DNA from: an uncultured Clostridia bacterium
GTDB taxonomy: Bacteria; Bacillota; Clostridia; UBA1381
Assembly (NCBI GenBank): GCA_934454035.1
Contig: CAKSFY010000012.1
Coordinates: 1 to 33,209 of the forward strand
Direction of reading: 5' to 3'
DNA: 33,209 bases
Part shown: positions 1 through 8,131 of the stretch, piece after piece
Numbering within the stretch: position 1 is the first letter of the stretch
Layout: the number at the start of each line of letters is the position of its first letter
Notes under the pieces: generated by a model
Databases searched by the model: none
What the model saw: only the letters and a program-made list of their open reading frames with translations
Told to the model about the DNA's origin: nothing
Position numbers and translations under genes: made by a program

Positions 1-8
1 AATTTTAT

Positions 9-33
9 GAAAAATCAATTTTTTTGATTTTTC
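9..33 (-). terminator. AT-only hairpin downstream of the nucleoside importer operon
   Basis: A perfect 10-bp inverted repeat (GAAAAATCAA and its complement) surrounds a 5-nt loop about 100 nt beyond the stop codon of the last minus-strand permease gene. It has only two G-C pairs and a weak downstream T tract, so it is at best a weak terminator. Nothing else was recognised in positions 34-130. Confidence 0.3.
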
Positions 34-130
34 TACATACAAATGTTCAGACTAAAACAATTATATTTTCTGTAATACGTGCTTTTCTCTTCTTTTCTTG
101 CGTTCCGGACTTTTTTTACATCCCCTTTTT

Positions 131-1120
131 TTATCTTTCTTCTCTGAAATATGAAAGTCCCAGTGCCGCAGGCGGCTGATCCTCTTTCTTATTGCGCAGG
201 CTTACTGCGATAAGAACCAAAATCGTTACTACATAGGGAAGCATTTGCAGCAAATCCATGATGTAGTTGGGAATTGTGATATTCATAATATTCGGCAGGA
301 ATCGGTACATCCAATAGAGCAAGCCGAACACGTATGCGCCCCAGATTGAATTGAGCGGCTTCCATGTGGTAAAGATTACGAGCGCCACGGCGAGCCAGCC
401 GAGGTTTTGGATATTGTCGGTAGTTGCCCATATGCCCTTGTTATAATCAAGAACATAGAAAAGTCCGCCCAGTCCCGAAATCCCTGCGCCTATGCAGGTT
501 GCAAAATATTTGTATTTCGTAACGTTTATTCCTGCTGCGTCCGCAGTTGACGGATTTTCGCCGACAGCGCGGAGGTTGAGCCCCTGTCTTGATTTGTATA
601 GGAATAAATGCATGATGACTGCAAGGAGAATTACTCCGTAAACCAAAATTCCGTGAGAGCAGATTATTCTCCCCAATACGCCTTTGTTTAAAAATCCGAA
701 AAGCTGCGTGCTTACCGCTGCATTGGAAAGAGGAGCGGCGGTATAGCTGGCTCCGTTCAAAATGAACAGACCGAAAAAGTTTGCGATTCCCGTTCCGAAA
801 GTCGTGAGTGCAAGACCTGTCACATTCTGATTTGCGCGGAGTGTTGTTGTCAGAAAACTGAAAATCAGACCTGCAAGCACAGAGGCAAGAAAAGCGCACA
901 CGACGGGAATCAGAAAGCACAGAACCGGACTCGGAGCAGATGAGAGCTTTTCGTAATAATACGCGCTTGCAAAGCCGGAAAATCCGCCGATGTACATGAT
1001 TCCGGGAACACCCAGGTTCAGGTTTCCCGATTTCTCGGTAAGAATTTCGCCGAGAGAGCCATACATTATTATTGTACCGAAAGCAATTGCACTTGTGAGC
1101 CAAGCAATAATATTATCCAT
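131..1120 (-). CDS. Nucleoside ABC transporter permease (NupQ-like)
   Basis: This 329-residue, very hydrophobic protein is a membrane permease of the BMP-type (basic membrane protein/nucleoside) ABC importers, related to the branched-chain amino acid permease superfamily. The cytoplasmic coupling segment is visible as AVGENPSTADAAGIN around residues 185-200, which is typical of the family. It is the last gene of the operon lipoprotein, ATPase, permease, permease, and its ATG overlaps the 3' end of the upstream permease gene by 8 nt, so the two are probably translationally coupled and form a heterodimer. A GAGAGG ribosome binding site lies 8 nt upstream. By analogy with Bacillus subtilis NupNOPQ the substrate is probably a purine nucleoside; the nearby xpt gene supports this, but substrate cannot be read from sequence. 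Confidence 0.9.
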   Translation of the reverse strand: MDNIIAWLTSAIAFGTIIMYGSLGEILTEKSGNLNLGVPGIMYIGGFSGFASAYYYEKLSSAPSPVLCFLIPVVCAFLASVLAGLIFSFLTTTLRANQNVTGLALTTFGTGIANFFGLFILNGASYTAAPLSNAAVSTQLFGFLNKGVLGRIICSHGILVYGVILLAVIMHLFLYKSRQGLNLRAVGENPSTADAAGINVTKYKYFATCIGAGISGLGGLFYVLDYNKGIWATTDNIQNLGWLAVALVIFTTWKPLNSIWGAYVFGLLYWMYRFLPNIMNITIPNYIMDLLQMLPYVVTILVLIAVSLRNKKEDQPPAALGLSYFREER

Positions 1121-2216
1121 TGTGCGAACCTCTCTTTCTGAATATCAGTTTATAGTTAATGAAAAATTCACAGCCGAGTATAAAGAACAAAATTATACCG
1201 GTTATTATATCCGAGGCATAGTCGTTCATTGCCGGGAATGATGAGGCTATCTGCCCTGCGCCCTTTGTGAGGAACGCCAAAAGGAACGATATAAGCAGCA
1301 TATAAAAGGTGTTGAACTTTGCCAGCCATGCAACTATAATAGCGGTAAAACCTCTGCCGCCTGCGGTGACGGTGGATATTGTCTGGTCTTTTCCGCAAAC
1401 TATTAAAAATCCGCTTATTCCGCATATTGCGCCCGAGATTATCATAGTGCGGATCATTACCTTTTTGACATTGATTCCTGCGTAACGGGCGGTGTTTGAC
1501 GATTCGCCGACAACCGATATTTCGTAGCCGTGCTTTGTATACTTAAGATAGATGTACATAAGCACCGTGAAAGCAAGAATCACGATAATATTAATCATGT
1601 AGCGCTGCCCGAAAACCGTCGGAAACCAGCCGATTTGACTGTCCATATTGAGCTTGCCCAGGGAGGACGCCTGACCTCTCCAAATATTTGTAAAGCATGC
1701 CACAAGCTGAATTGCAACATAGTTCATCATAAGAGTGAAGAGCGTTTCGTTTGTGTTCCATCTGGATTTGAAATATGCCGGAACAAATCCCCAAAGTCCG
1801 CCGGCGATTATGCTTGTGATTATGATTACGGTAAACAAAAGCGGCGTCGGAAGCTTATCGCCTATGTAAATCATACAGGAGGCGGCTGCAAGAGCGCCCA
1901 TAAGGATTTGTCCCTCTGCGCCTATGTTCCAGAATTTCATTTTAAATGCAGGCGCAAGTGCAACTCCTACGCAAAGGAGTGTTACCATATCACGCAGTGA
2001 GAGCATAAATCTCATTTTGTTGCCGAATGTTCCCAGAAACATTTCCTTGTAGACCGCAAGCGGATTGAGTCCTGTTACGAAAAAGATGAACAAAGCGTCT
2101 GCAATCAGTGCCGCTATTATCGCGATTGCTCTTACGGCGATTCCTCTTGAGAGAGTTATGTCCGATCTTTTTACCATTCTTACAAACGGTTCCGAATGTG
2201 CGGATTTAGTTTTCAT
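1113..2216 (-). CDS. Nucleoside ABC transporter permease (NupP-like)
   Basis: This is a 367-residue integral membrane permease, the partner of the permease encoded downstream. The coupling motif VVGESSNTARYAGIN sits about two thirds along, as in the other member of the pair. An N-terminal cytoplasmic stretch of roughly 25 residues precedes the first membrane segment, as in the longer of the two permeases of this family. Two in-frame ATGs compete as start, at 2222 and 2216. GGAGG lies only 2 nt from the first but 8 nt from the second, so 2216 is preferred. The start region overlaps the stop codon of the ATPase gene, indicating translational coupling. With the ATPase and lipoprotein it would form an importer for nucleosides. 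Confidence 0.9.
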   Translation of the reverse strand: MKTKSAHSEPFVRMVKRSDITLSRGIAVRAIAIIAALIADALFIFFVTGLNPLAVYKEMFLGTFGNKMRFMLSLRDMVTLLCVGVALAPAFKMKFWNIGAEGQILMGALAAASCMIYIGDKLPTPLLFTVIIITSIIAGGLWGFVPAYFKSRWNTNETLFTLMMNYVAIQLVACFTNIWRGQASSLGKLNMDSQIGWFPTVFGQRYMINIIVILAFTVLMYIYLKYTKHGYEISVVGESSNTARYAGINVKKVMIRTMIISGAICGISGFLIVCGKDQTISTVTAGGRGFTAIIVAWLAKFNTFYMLLISFLLAFLTKGAGQIASSFPAMNDYASDIITGIILFFILGCEFFINYKLIFRKRGSHNG

Positions 2217-3747
2217 TGTCATTACCTCCGTTTTTAAGATTTGTCATCAGCATGCCGACCTCTTCTTTTGTAGCGGTTCTTGCGTCCAATATACCGTTGA
2301 CCCTGCCGCCGCAAAGCACAAGTATGCGGTCGCAAAGCTCGAGTAAAACGTCCAAATCTTCACCGACATATATTATGGCAACACCTTTTTGCTTTTGTTC
2401 GTTCAAAAGATTGTAAATGGTATAGGAGGTGTTGATGTCAAGTCCGCGCACCGCGTACGCCGTCATTAAAACCGTAGGCGCTGCCGCAATTTCTCTGCCG
2501 ACAAGCACTTTTTGAACGTTTCCGCCCGAAAGTCTGCGGACGGGAGTCTGCACACCGGGAGTTACGACTTCAAGATTATCCTTTATCTCCTCGGCAAGCT
2601 CTTTCGGCTGACTGCGTTCGGTAAATATCGAATTGCCTTTGTTGTAGTCTTTCAGCATCATATTATCCGTCATGCCCATAGAGCCGACAAGTCCCATGCC
2701 GAGCCTGTCCTCCGGAACAAACGAAAGCGATACGCCGTAGTCTCTGATTTCGCGCGGAGTTTTGCCGATTAGCTGCTTCGCATCGTCCGAATCGGGGGCA
2801 AAGTATTCAATGCTGCTGCCCTCCTCGGTTTGCTGTAGTCCTGCAATCGATTCAAGAAGCTCTTTCTGTCCGCAGCCGGAAATGCCTGCAATGCCGAGGA
2901 TTTCGCCGCTGTATGCGTCAAACGAAATGTTGTCCAGAACAGATATTCCGTCATTATTTTTGCAAGTCAGATTTTCAACCTTGATTCTCAGAGACGGGTT
3001 TTCCGGTTTGGTTCTGTTTATATCGAGGGCAACCTTTTGTCCGACCATCATTTCGGTTAAGGAGAGCTCGGTTGCGTCTTTGGTGTCAACAGTGCCGATG
3101 TACTTGCCTTTTCTGAGTATTGCAACCCTGTCCGAAATTGCAAGCACCTCGTGCAGTTTGTGGGTTATAATTACTATTGATTTGCCGTCGTCGCGCATGT
3201 TTTTAAGAACTGCAAAAAGCTTGTCGGTTTCCTGCGGAGTCAATACGGCGGTAGGCTCGTCAAGTATGAGAATATCCGCACCGCGGTAAAGAACCTTGAT
3301 TATTTCAAGCGTTTGCTTTTGTGAGACGGACATATTGTAGACCTTTTGTTCCGGATCGATTTCAAATCCGTATTTATCGCATATTTCCTTTACCCGTGCG
3401 GAAATTGCTTTCATGTTAAACTTACCTTCTTCGTGCAGTCCGAGGACAACATTCTCGGCGGCATTAAACACATCAACAAGCTTAAAATGCTGATGAATCA
3501 TACCTATTTTCAAATCAAATGCGTCTTTCGGCGAGCGGATAGAGACTTCCTTGCCGCCGACGTATATCGAGCCGGAATCGGGATAATAAATCCCAGACAG
3601 CATATTCATGAGGGTGGTTTTTCCGCTGCCGTTTTCACCCAATACGGAAAGAATTTCACCGCGGCGGATATCCATTGTCACATCATCGTTGGCTACAACC
3701 GAACCGAAGGTTTTTGTTATATTTTTCAGTTGAATGGCATATTCCAT
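2206..3747 (-). CDS. Nucleoside ABC transporter ATP-binding protein, double NBD (NupO-like)
   Basis: This 513-residue protein has two fused ATP-binding cassettes, as in sugar and nucleoside importers of the RbsA/NupO type. The first cassette has Walker A GENGSGKTT near residue 37 and Walker B ILILDEPTA, with a degenerate signature (VSQKQ). The second has a degenerate Walker A (GISGCGQKE) but an intact LSGGNVQK signature and an RGLD motif. This split of good and degenerate halves is normal for the family. The reading frame extends upstream to a GTG at 3819, but that start lies inside a hairpin and has no ribosome binding site. The ATG at 3747 has AAGGAG 8 nt upstream and starts the conserved domain. 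It energises the two permeases encoded next. Confidence 0.92.
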   Translation of the reverse strand: MEYAIQLKNITKTFGSVVANDDVTMDIRRGEILSVLGENGSGKTTLMNMLSGIYYPDSGSIYVGGKEVSIRSPKDAFDLKIGMIHQHFKLVDVFNAAENVVLGLHEEGKFNMKAISARVKEICDKYGFEIDPEQKVYNMSVSQKQTLEIIKVLYRGADILILDEPTAVLTPQETDKLFAVLKNMRDDGKSIVIITHKLHEVLAISDRVAILRKGKYIGTVDTKDATELSLTEMMVGQKVALDINRTKPENPSLRIKVENLTCKNNDGISVLDNISFDAYSGEILGIAGISGCGQKELLESIAGLQQTEEGSSIEYFAPDSDDAKQLIGKTPREIRDYGVSLSFVPEDRLGMGLVGSMGMTDNMMLKDYNKGNSIFTERSQPKELAEEIKDNLEVVTPGVQTPVRRLSGGNVQKVLVGREIAAAPTVLMTAYAVRGLDINTSYTIYNLLNEQKQKGVAIIYVGEDLDVLLELCDRILVLCGGRVNGILDARTATKEEVGMLMTNLKNGGNDNEN

Positions 3748-3785
3748 GTTCCAAACTCCTTGTGTAGTTATTTTTATAAAGGCAA

Positions 3786-3816
3786 CAAAAGGGAAGCTGA
3801 AAGAGCCTCCCTTTTT
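3786..3816 (-). terminator. Intercistronic hairpin between binding-protein and ATPase genes
   Basis: Read on the minus strand, GGGAGGCT pairs with AGCTTCCC (one G-T pair) around a 5-nt loop, with flanking A and T runs extending the stem and ending in TTTTG. It lies just after the lipoprotein stop and before the ATPase start. A terminator here that is partly read through would make the binding protein more abundant than the membrane components, or it may simply protect the 3' end of a processed upstream mRNA. Confidence 0.65.
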
Positions 3817-3836
3817 CACTAATGAATGTTCAGTTA

Positions 3837-5117
3837 TTATTTCTCAACAATTCCGTCGATTCTGAGCTGGAAGTAAGGAGCTGCTCTGAAAGTCGATTCC
3901 TCGAATTGTCCGTCAACAATAGCTTCTTTTGTTTCGCCTTTGTAGATTACTTTGGGCGGATCAACAGTGAAGTCACAGTATGAAAGATCAATCGGAGCCG
4001 ATGTTACAGGCTTACCGTCAACCGTGAATTTGCTTGTGTCGAATATCTTAAGCGAGCCGTCCTTGATTTTTGCAATAACGTCGTTAACATACTCTTCTGT
4101 TCCTGCTGCGCATGAGGGTCCGAGCTTTGTAATTGCAACTGCGTTGTCCGAATAACCCTTAGACCAGTCTGTTGCTATTTCTTCGCCCTTTAATGCAGCG
4201 TCAAATGCGTATTTGTAATAAACGCTCCAGTTGTTTGTAGCAGATGTAAGAGCTGCTGTCGGAGCTGTTTCGAGCATATCGATGTTGTAGCCTACAGAGT
4301 AGCAGATTTTGCCTGCCTTGTTTTCAGCTTCTGTTTCAGCCGGAGCACCGGTTGAGTCGGCATGCTGACCGATAATTACGCAGCCTGTTGAAAGGAGAGC
4401 TTTTGCGGTCTGTCCTTCTTTATCGATATCAAACCATGAGTTTGTATAGTTAACTTCCATAGTAACCTTTTCAACAACGGATTTAATTCCGAGGAAGAAA
4501 GCGGTGTAACCCGATACAACCTCTGCGTAAGGATAAGCGCCTACGTATCCGACCTTGACATTTCCGTCAGCGTCAAAGCTTTCGGGAGTCTTTTCGGGAG
4601 AAATTGTGCCGTTGTCGATAAGCTCTTTCAGCTTCAGACCTGCAACAACACCCGATACGTAGCGTGCTTCGTATATGTTTGTGAAGGCATTTTTGAAATT
4701 GCTGCATCCGCTGATTGCCGCAAAATCACCTGTCATGGAAACAAATGTAACATCAGGGAATTCCTGTGCTGCTTCAACCATAAGCGTCTGATGACCGTAG
4801 CTGTTTGAGAATATGTAGTTACATCCGCTTGCTACCAAATCCTCTGCCGCTTCTTTACAAGCCGAATCTTCGGGAACCTTGTACTTCCAGATAATCTGGT
4901 TGTCTGCAATATTGAGTTCTTTTGCAGCCTCTTTGATGCCGTCCATGTGAGCTTTTGTGTAGCCCTCAGCCTCGTCACCGACGAGGATAACACCGATTTT
5001 AACATCTGACTTCCCGTCAGTTTGCTCTGTTTTTTCGCTTCCGCATGACGAAAGAGTTACTGCCGAAGCGGCTGTAATCATCAATGCCAAAGCGAGCGAC
5101 ATGATTTTTTTGAACAT
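3837..5117 (-). CDS. BMP-family nucleoside-binding lipoprotein (NupN-like)
   Basis: This 426-residue exported substrate-binding protein of the BMP family is the receptor of the importer encoded downstream. A positively charged start (MFKK), a hydrophobic core and the lipobox LSSC give a lipoprotein with Cys25 as the lipidated residue; a Ser/Lys/Glu-rich linker follows. The body (KIGVILVGDEAEGYT, then GCNYIFSNSYG and KVGYVGAYPYAEVVSG) fits the periplasmic-binding fold of PnrA/BMP purine nucleoside receptors. AGGAGGG lies 7 nt before the ATG. It is the first gene of its operon, directly behind a strong promoter at 5194-5222, and is separated from the ATPase by a hairpin. The nucleoside substrate is inferred from family and from neighbouring xpt. 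Confidence 0.9.
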   Translation of the reverse strand: MFKKIMSLALALMITAASAVTLSSCGSEKTEQTDGKSDVKIGVILVGDEAEGYTKAHMDGIKEAAKELNIADNQIIWKYKVPEDSACKEAAEDLVASGCNYIFSNSYGHQTLMVEAAQEFPDVTFVSMTGDFAAISGCSNFKNAFTNIYEARYVSGVVAGLKLKELIDNGTISPEKTPESFDADGNVKVGYVGAYPYAEVVSGYTAFFLGIKSVVEKVTMEVNYTNSWFDIDKEGQTAKALLSTGCVIIGQHADSTGAPAETEAENKAGKICYSVGYNIDMLETAPTAALTSATNNWSVYYKYAFDAALKGEEIATDWSKGYSDNAVAITKLGPSCAAGTEEYVNDVIAKIKDGSLKIFDTSKFTVDGKPVTSAPIDLSYCDFTVDPPKVIYKGETKEAIVDGQFEESTFRAAPYFQLRIDGIVEK

Positions 5118-5153
5118 GTTAATGCCCTCCTGAATTATTTTAATTTAAAATTT

Positions 5154-5190
5154 AATAATTGATGAATTAACAAATAATTCATCAATTATT
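5154..5190. promoter_or_regulatory. Perfect 16-bp palindrome over the start of the nucleoside importer transcript
   Basis: AATAATTGATGAATTA at 5154-5169 is repeated exactly, inverted, at 5175-5190 around a 5-nt centre; two more pairs extend it outward. The expected transcription start of the importer promoter (about 5186) falls within its right arm, so it is either an operator for an unknown repressor or a stable AT-rich hairpin at the 5' end of the mRNA. It could also act as a weak terminator for xpt, but it lacks G-C pairs. Confidence 0.5.
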
Positions 5191-5193
5191 AAT

Positions 5194-5222
5194 ATTATAT
5201 AACATTTTTTTACTTTTTTCAA
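5194..5222 (-). promoter_or_regulatory. SigA-type promoter of the nucleoside importer operon
   Basis: On the minus strand TTGAAA (5217-5222) is followed after exactly 17 nt by a perfect TATAAT (5194-5199). It lies about 75 nt upstream of the lipoprotein ATG and immediately next to the palindrome at 5154-5190. Confidence 0.85.
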
Positions 5223-5289
5223 TTGTGGATTTTTATAAAATTTGAACGCTTTTTGCCTTATTTTATATGTATTATACAAAAATAAGTAT

Positions 5290-5865
5290 TTATTCTCTGA
5301 AAGTAATTCCGTTTTTGGAGTCCATACTGTCGATGATTGCGAGCGATTCAATGCGTATGCCCTTGCTGCGCAAAAGGTCGCCGCCCCTTTGAAAGCCTTT
5401 TTCGATTACTATGCCTGCGCCGACAAACTGTGCACCCGATTCCTCGATAATATGAGTAAGCCCCAAAAGAGCGCACCCGTTTGCGAGAAAGTCGTCAATA
5501 ACCAAAACCTTGTCGTCCTTTGACAAAAAATCCTTTGATACGATTACGTCATATATTTTGCCGTGAGTAAACGACTTTACCCTGCCGGTATAGACCTCGC
5601 CGGCAATATTTCTTGTTTTTGATTTTTTGGCAAAAACCACCGGAACGTCAAAATATTCTGCGGCTATGCAGGCAATTCCTATGCCCGATGACTCGATAGT
5701 CAGTATTTTGTTGATTTCACTGTCCGCAAATCTTTTTTTGAATTCCTTGCCTATTTCACGGAAAAGTGATATGTCCATCTGATGGTTCAAAAAACTGTCA
5801 ACCTTTAAGATGTCGCCGTCTTTGACGATTCCGTCTTTTAATATTCTTTGCTTTAATAATTCCAC
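5290..5865 (-). CDS. xpt: Xanthine phosphoribosyltransferase
   Basis: The 191-residue product is a type I phosphoribosyltransferase that converts xanthine and PRPP to XMP for purine salvage in the cytosol. The PRPP-binding motif VLVIDDFLANG is near residues 125-135. The N-terminal ILKVDSFLNHQ, the central TIESSGI and the segment GIVIEKGFQ closely follow Bacillus Xpt, which is 194 residues. The start is GTG at 5865, supported by AGGAGG 8 nt upstream. In Bacillus the gene is controlled by a guanine riboswitch; no such element can be seen here, since the 5' region is short and AT-rich. It lies just upstream of a nucleoside importer in the same direction, but that importer has its own promoter. 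Confidence 0.93.
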   Translation of the reverse strand: MELLKQRILKDGIVKDGDILKVDSFLNHQMDISLFREIGKEFKKRFADSEINKILTIESSGIGIACIAAEYFDVPVVFAKKSKTRNIAGEVYTGRVKSFTHGKIYDVIVSKDFLSKDDKVLVIDDFLANGCALLGLTHIIEESGAQFVGAGIVIEKGFQRGGDLLRSKGIRIESLAIIDSMDSKNGITFRE

Positions 5866-5907
5866 CCGGGAATCCTCCTCTTACCATACTTATATATTAT
5901 ACGTAAT

Positions 5908-5936
5908 ATAGTAATACAAAAATCGACATAATGCAA
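5908..5936 (-). promoter_or_regulatory. Probable xpt promoter
   Basis: On the minus strand TTGCAT (5931-5936) and TACTAT (5908-5913) are separated by 17 nt. A perfect TATAAT nearby (about 5897-5902) lacks a good -35 at the right distance, so the exact start is uncertain. Confidence 0.45.
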
Positions 5937-5973
5937 TAGTTTTTTTAATATTTTGGTTATTTTAGCAAAAAAA

Positions 5974-6019
5974 ATATGAAATTGCGCTCTTTTAAATCTT
6001 AAAATACGCAATTTCATAT
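5974..6019 (-). terminator. Rho-independent terminator of the gyrA-cyclophilin-GerMN operon
   Basis: ATATGAAATTGCG at 5974-5986 pairs perfectly with its complement at 6007-6019. On the minus strand the stem is followed at once by a run of eight T. It begins a few nucleotides after the stop codon of the GerMN gene. Confidence 0.85.
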
Positions 6020-6024
6020 TAAAA

Positions 6025-6939
6025 TTATTCCGAAATCATGCTTTCGTTTCTGTAAAAGGTTCCGCTTATGGATATACTTCCGAACGAATCGCTCTTTTTT
6101 CCGTCAATAAGGAATTGGACGTTTTTCACGCTGTCCAGCTCGGTGAGTGAATTAACCACCGAGTAAACCGCGTTCATTTCCTTTTCCTTGCTGCCGGAGT
6201 TTTTGCTGACAAACGCTGCCGAAAAGTTTACAAAACAGGTTCCGTCGGTTGTTTGCGCGGATATAATGGAGGTGTCGGGAGACAGCACGCTCTCGAGCTC
6301 CTTGCTTTTCGGCCCCTCGATAAGTCCGTTCAAAATATACTGCTCAATCGACTGCGAGTCGGTTATGTTTATTCGCCTTATTTCTTTTTTCAGCTTTCGG
6401 CTTGTTTTGTCCGCGAAATAAAGCGCCGCATATTTGTTTTCGGTGCTGTCCTTTTCTATATTAATGTCATCGCCTGCCAAAAATCCGAGAAAACTGCCGT
6501 CCGCGCTCTTTATGTCCTGCCCGTCAACGGTCACCTTTACGCTTTTTATTCCGGGAAGCTGACATAGCGTTTTCACGACTGCATATGCGGCAAATGTGTT
6601 TGTCATGCTGTCATTTGTCAGAAAATCTTTTGAAAAGTCGGCAATTACGCCGCTTTCGCCTTTTGTGACGGAATTTACGGTTGTTTTTTTGTCCGCAATG
6701 CCGGAATTTTTTGAATTTCCTTTTATCAGATTTTCCAAAACTATCTGCGTAATGTCGTCATTCTCGTCATATTTTACTGTTTGTTCCTCGGCGATAAGCG
6801 TGGACTGCTTACTGCTCAAATAGTACATATTCAGATTTACTTCATTTTTTGCCTCGTCACGAATGTAATATCTGTATCCCAAAGCAGCCGCTGCCGCCGC
6901 AACAATCAAAATCAGCGGAATCAGTAATTTTTTTTTCAT
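6025..6939 (-). CDS. Membrane-anchored protein with two GerMN domains (GerM-like)
   Basis: This 304-residue protein has one N-terminal membrane segment (about residues 4-22) and no lipobox Cys, so it is probably anchored in the membrane with the rest outside or in the intermembrane space of the forespore. Two copies of the GerMN (sporulation and germination) domain follow, roughly 35-150 and 170-300. In each a helix-rich stretch (ITQIVLENLIKG; SIEQYILNGLIEGP) precedes a strand pair (VIADFSKDF; CFVNFSAAF) and an NVQFLIDG-like end. GerM of Bacillus, with the same two-domain layout, stabilises the SpoIIIAH-SpoIIQ complex in sporulation. The ribosome binding site GGAGATGA overlaps the end of the preceding cyclophilin gene, so it is the last cistron of this operon. 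Its exact function here is inferred. Confidence 0.82.
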   Translation of the reverse strand: MKKKLLIPLILIVAAAAAALGYRYYIRDEAKNEVNLNMYYLSSKQSTLIAEEQTVKYDENDDITQIVLENLIKGNSKNSGIADKKTTVNSVTKGESGVIADFSKDFLTNDSMTNTFAAYAVVKTLCQLPGIKSVKVTVDGQDIKSADGSFLGFLAGDDINIEKDSTENKYAALYFADKTSRKLKKEIRRINITDSQSIEQYILNGLIEGPKSKELESVLSPDTSIISAQTTDGTCFVNFSAAFVSKNSGSKEKEMNAVYSVVNSLTELDSVKNVQFLIDGKKSDSFGSISISGTFYRNESMISE

Positions 6940-6954
6940 GAGGTCATCTCCGGT

Positions 6955-7428
6955 TTATATAAGCTTTATATACTCAATTACCTGCGGAGCAAGCGGAGCG
7001 TCCTGAAAATCGGTTGCGGTTTCCGCAATTTTGTCCAAGACGTCAAGTCCCTCGGTGATTTTGCCGAATGCGGCATACTGACCGTCCAGGTGCGGAGCGT
7101 CCTTGTGCATAATAAAGAACTGGCTTGACGCACTGTTCGGGAACATGGTTCTTGCCATGGACAGAACTCCTCTTGTGTGCTTTAAGTCGTTTTTAACACC
7201 GTTTGCGTCAAATTCTCCCTTTATGGAGTCTGCCTCTTTCGGCGTGCCGTCCTCTTTGTAACCGCCGCCCTGAATCATAAAATCTTTTATGACTCTGTGG
7301 AAAATAAGTCCCTCAAAAAAGTTTTCGTTAATAAGCTTCACAAAATTTTCAACGGTAATCGGCGCAGTTTCCGGATAAAGCTCGCCGCGCATGATTCCTC
7401 CGTCTTTCATTTTAATTTCTATATTCAT
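6955..7428 (-). CDS. Cyclophilin-type peptidyl-prolyl cis-trans isomerase, cytosolic
   Basis: This 157-residue protein is one cyclophilin domain with no signal peptide. The catalytic and cyclosporin-pocket motifs are present: FHRVIKDFMIQGG (active Arg in FHR), SMARTMFPNSASSQFFI and DGQYAAFGKI. It catalyses proline isomerisation during folding. The start at 7428 has GAGAGGG about 8 nt upstream, overlapping the end of the previous gene, 14 nt away. It is about two-thirds identical by eye to the lipoprotein cyclophilin upstream over the core, so the two arose by tandem duplication or a similar event. Confidence 0.93.
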   Translation of the reverse strand: MNIEIKMKDGGIMRGELYPETAPITVENFVKLINENFFEGLIFHRVIKDFMIQGGGYKEDGTPKEADSIKGEFDANGVKNDLKHTRGVLSMARTMFPNSASSQFFIMHKDAPHLDGQYAAFGKITEGLDVLDKIAETATDFQDAPLAPQVIEYIKLI

Positions 7429-7442
7429 ATAAGTTTCCCTCT

Positions 7443-8102
7443 CTATTCGTCTATTGTAATTGATTTTATGATAACCGGTTCAACCGGGACATCCTGCATG
7501 CCTTTTTCGGGAACCGAAGTTGTTTTAGCTTCTGCGATTTTATCCACGACATCGAGTCCCTCGGTGATTTTTCCGAATGCGGCATACTGACCGTCCAGGC
7601 TCGGATAGTCTTCGTGCATGATAAAGAACTGGCTGGACGCACTGTCGGGGTCTTGCGTTCTTGCCATGGATATAACACCTCTTGTATGCTTTAATTCGTT
7701 ATTAAAGCCGTTTGTCGTGAACTCGCCCTTGATTGCTGCTGTTTCTTTTGGATTCAAATCCTTATCCATGCCGCCGCCCTGAATCATAAAGCCGGGGATA
7801 ACTCTGTGGAAAATAAGTCCTGTGTAGAAGCCTTCCTTTGCAAGCTTTACAAAGTTGGAGACGGTTTCGGGTGCAACGTTCGGGTAAAGCTCGCCTTTCA
7901 TGACATCACCGTTTTCCAGCTCGATTGTAAAGCCTATTTTGTCGGCGGTTTTGTCATCGGTTGTGTTATTTGCCGCAGCGCTTGCCGACGGAGACGGCGA
8001 CGGAGAAGCCTCCGTCTTGGTATTCTCCTGCTTGCTGCCGCATGAGCTGCACAAAACAATCATCATAGTCATTGCCAAAATGGCGGTTATTATTTTTTTC
8101 AT
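7443..8102 (-). CDS. Cyclophilin-type peptidyl-prolyl isomerase, lipoprotein
   Basis: This 219-residue protein has a lipoprotein-type signal (MKKIITAILAM..., then CSSC with Cys21 the probable lipidated residue), a low-complexity Ser/Pro/Ala linker at about 30-50 and a cyclophilin domain from about 55 to the end. FHRVIPGFMIQGG, SMARTQDPDSASSQFFI and DGQYAAFGKI are intact. It probably assists folding of exported proteins at the outer face of the membrane, a role filled by PrsA in other Gram-positives. The residue at lipobox position -3 is Cys instead of Leu, a tolerated variant often seen in Clostridia. It is 29 nt downstream of gyrA and probably co-transcribed. Confidence 0.9.
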   Translation of the reverse strand: MKKIITAILAMTMMIVLCSSCGSKQENTKTEASPSPSPSASAAANNTTDDKTADKIGFTIELENGDVMKGELYPNVAPETVSNFVKLAKEGFYTGLIFHRVIPGFMIQGGGMDKDLNPKETAAIKGEFTTNGFNNELKHTRGVISMARTQDPDSASSQFFIMHEDYPSLDGQYAAFGKITEGLDVVDKIAEAKTTSVPEKGMQDVPVEPVIIKSITIDE

Positions 8103-8131
8103 AATTTCAATCCTCTCTGCTGATAATATTT

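Noticed and set aside
3748..3819. GTG-started N-terminal extension of the nucleoside importer ATPase
   Set aside because: It lies inside the intercistronic hairpin, has no ribosome binding site and adds residues not typical of the family; the ATG at 3747 has a good site.
5866..5960. Purine riboswitch before xpt
   Set aside because: The conserved loop and junction sequences of the aptamer are absent from this short AT-rich leader.
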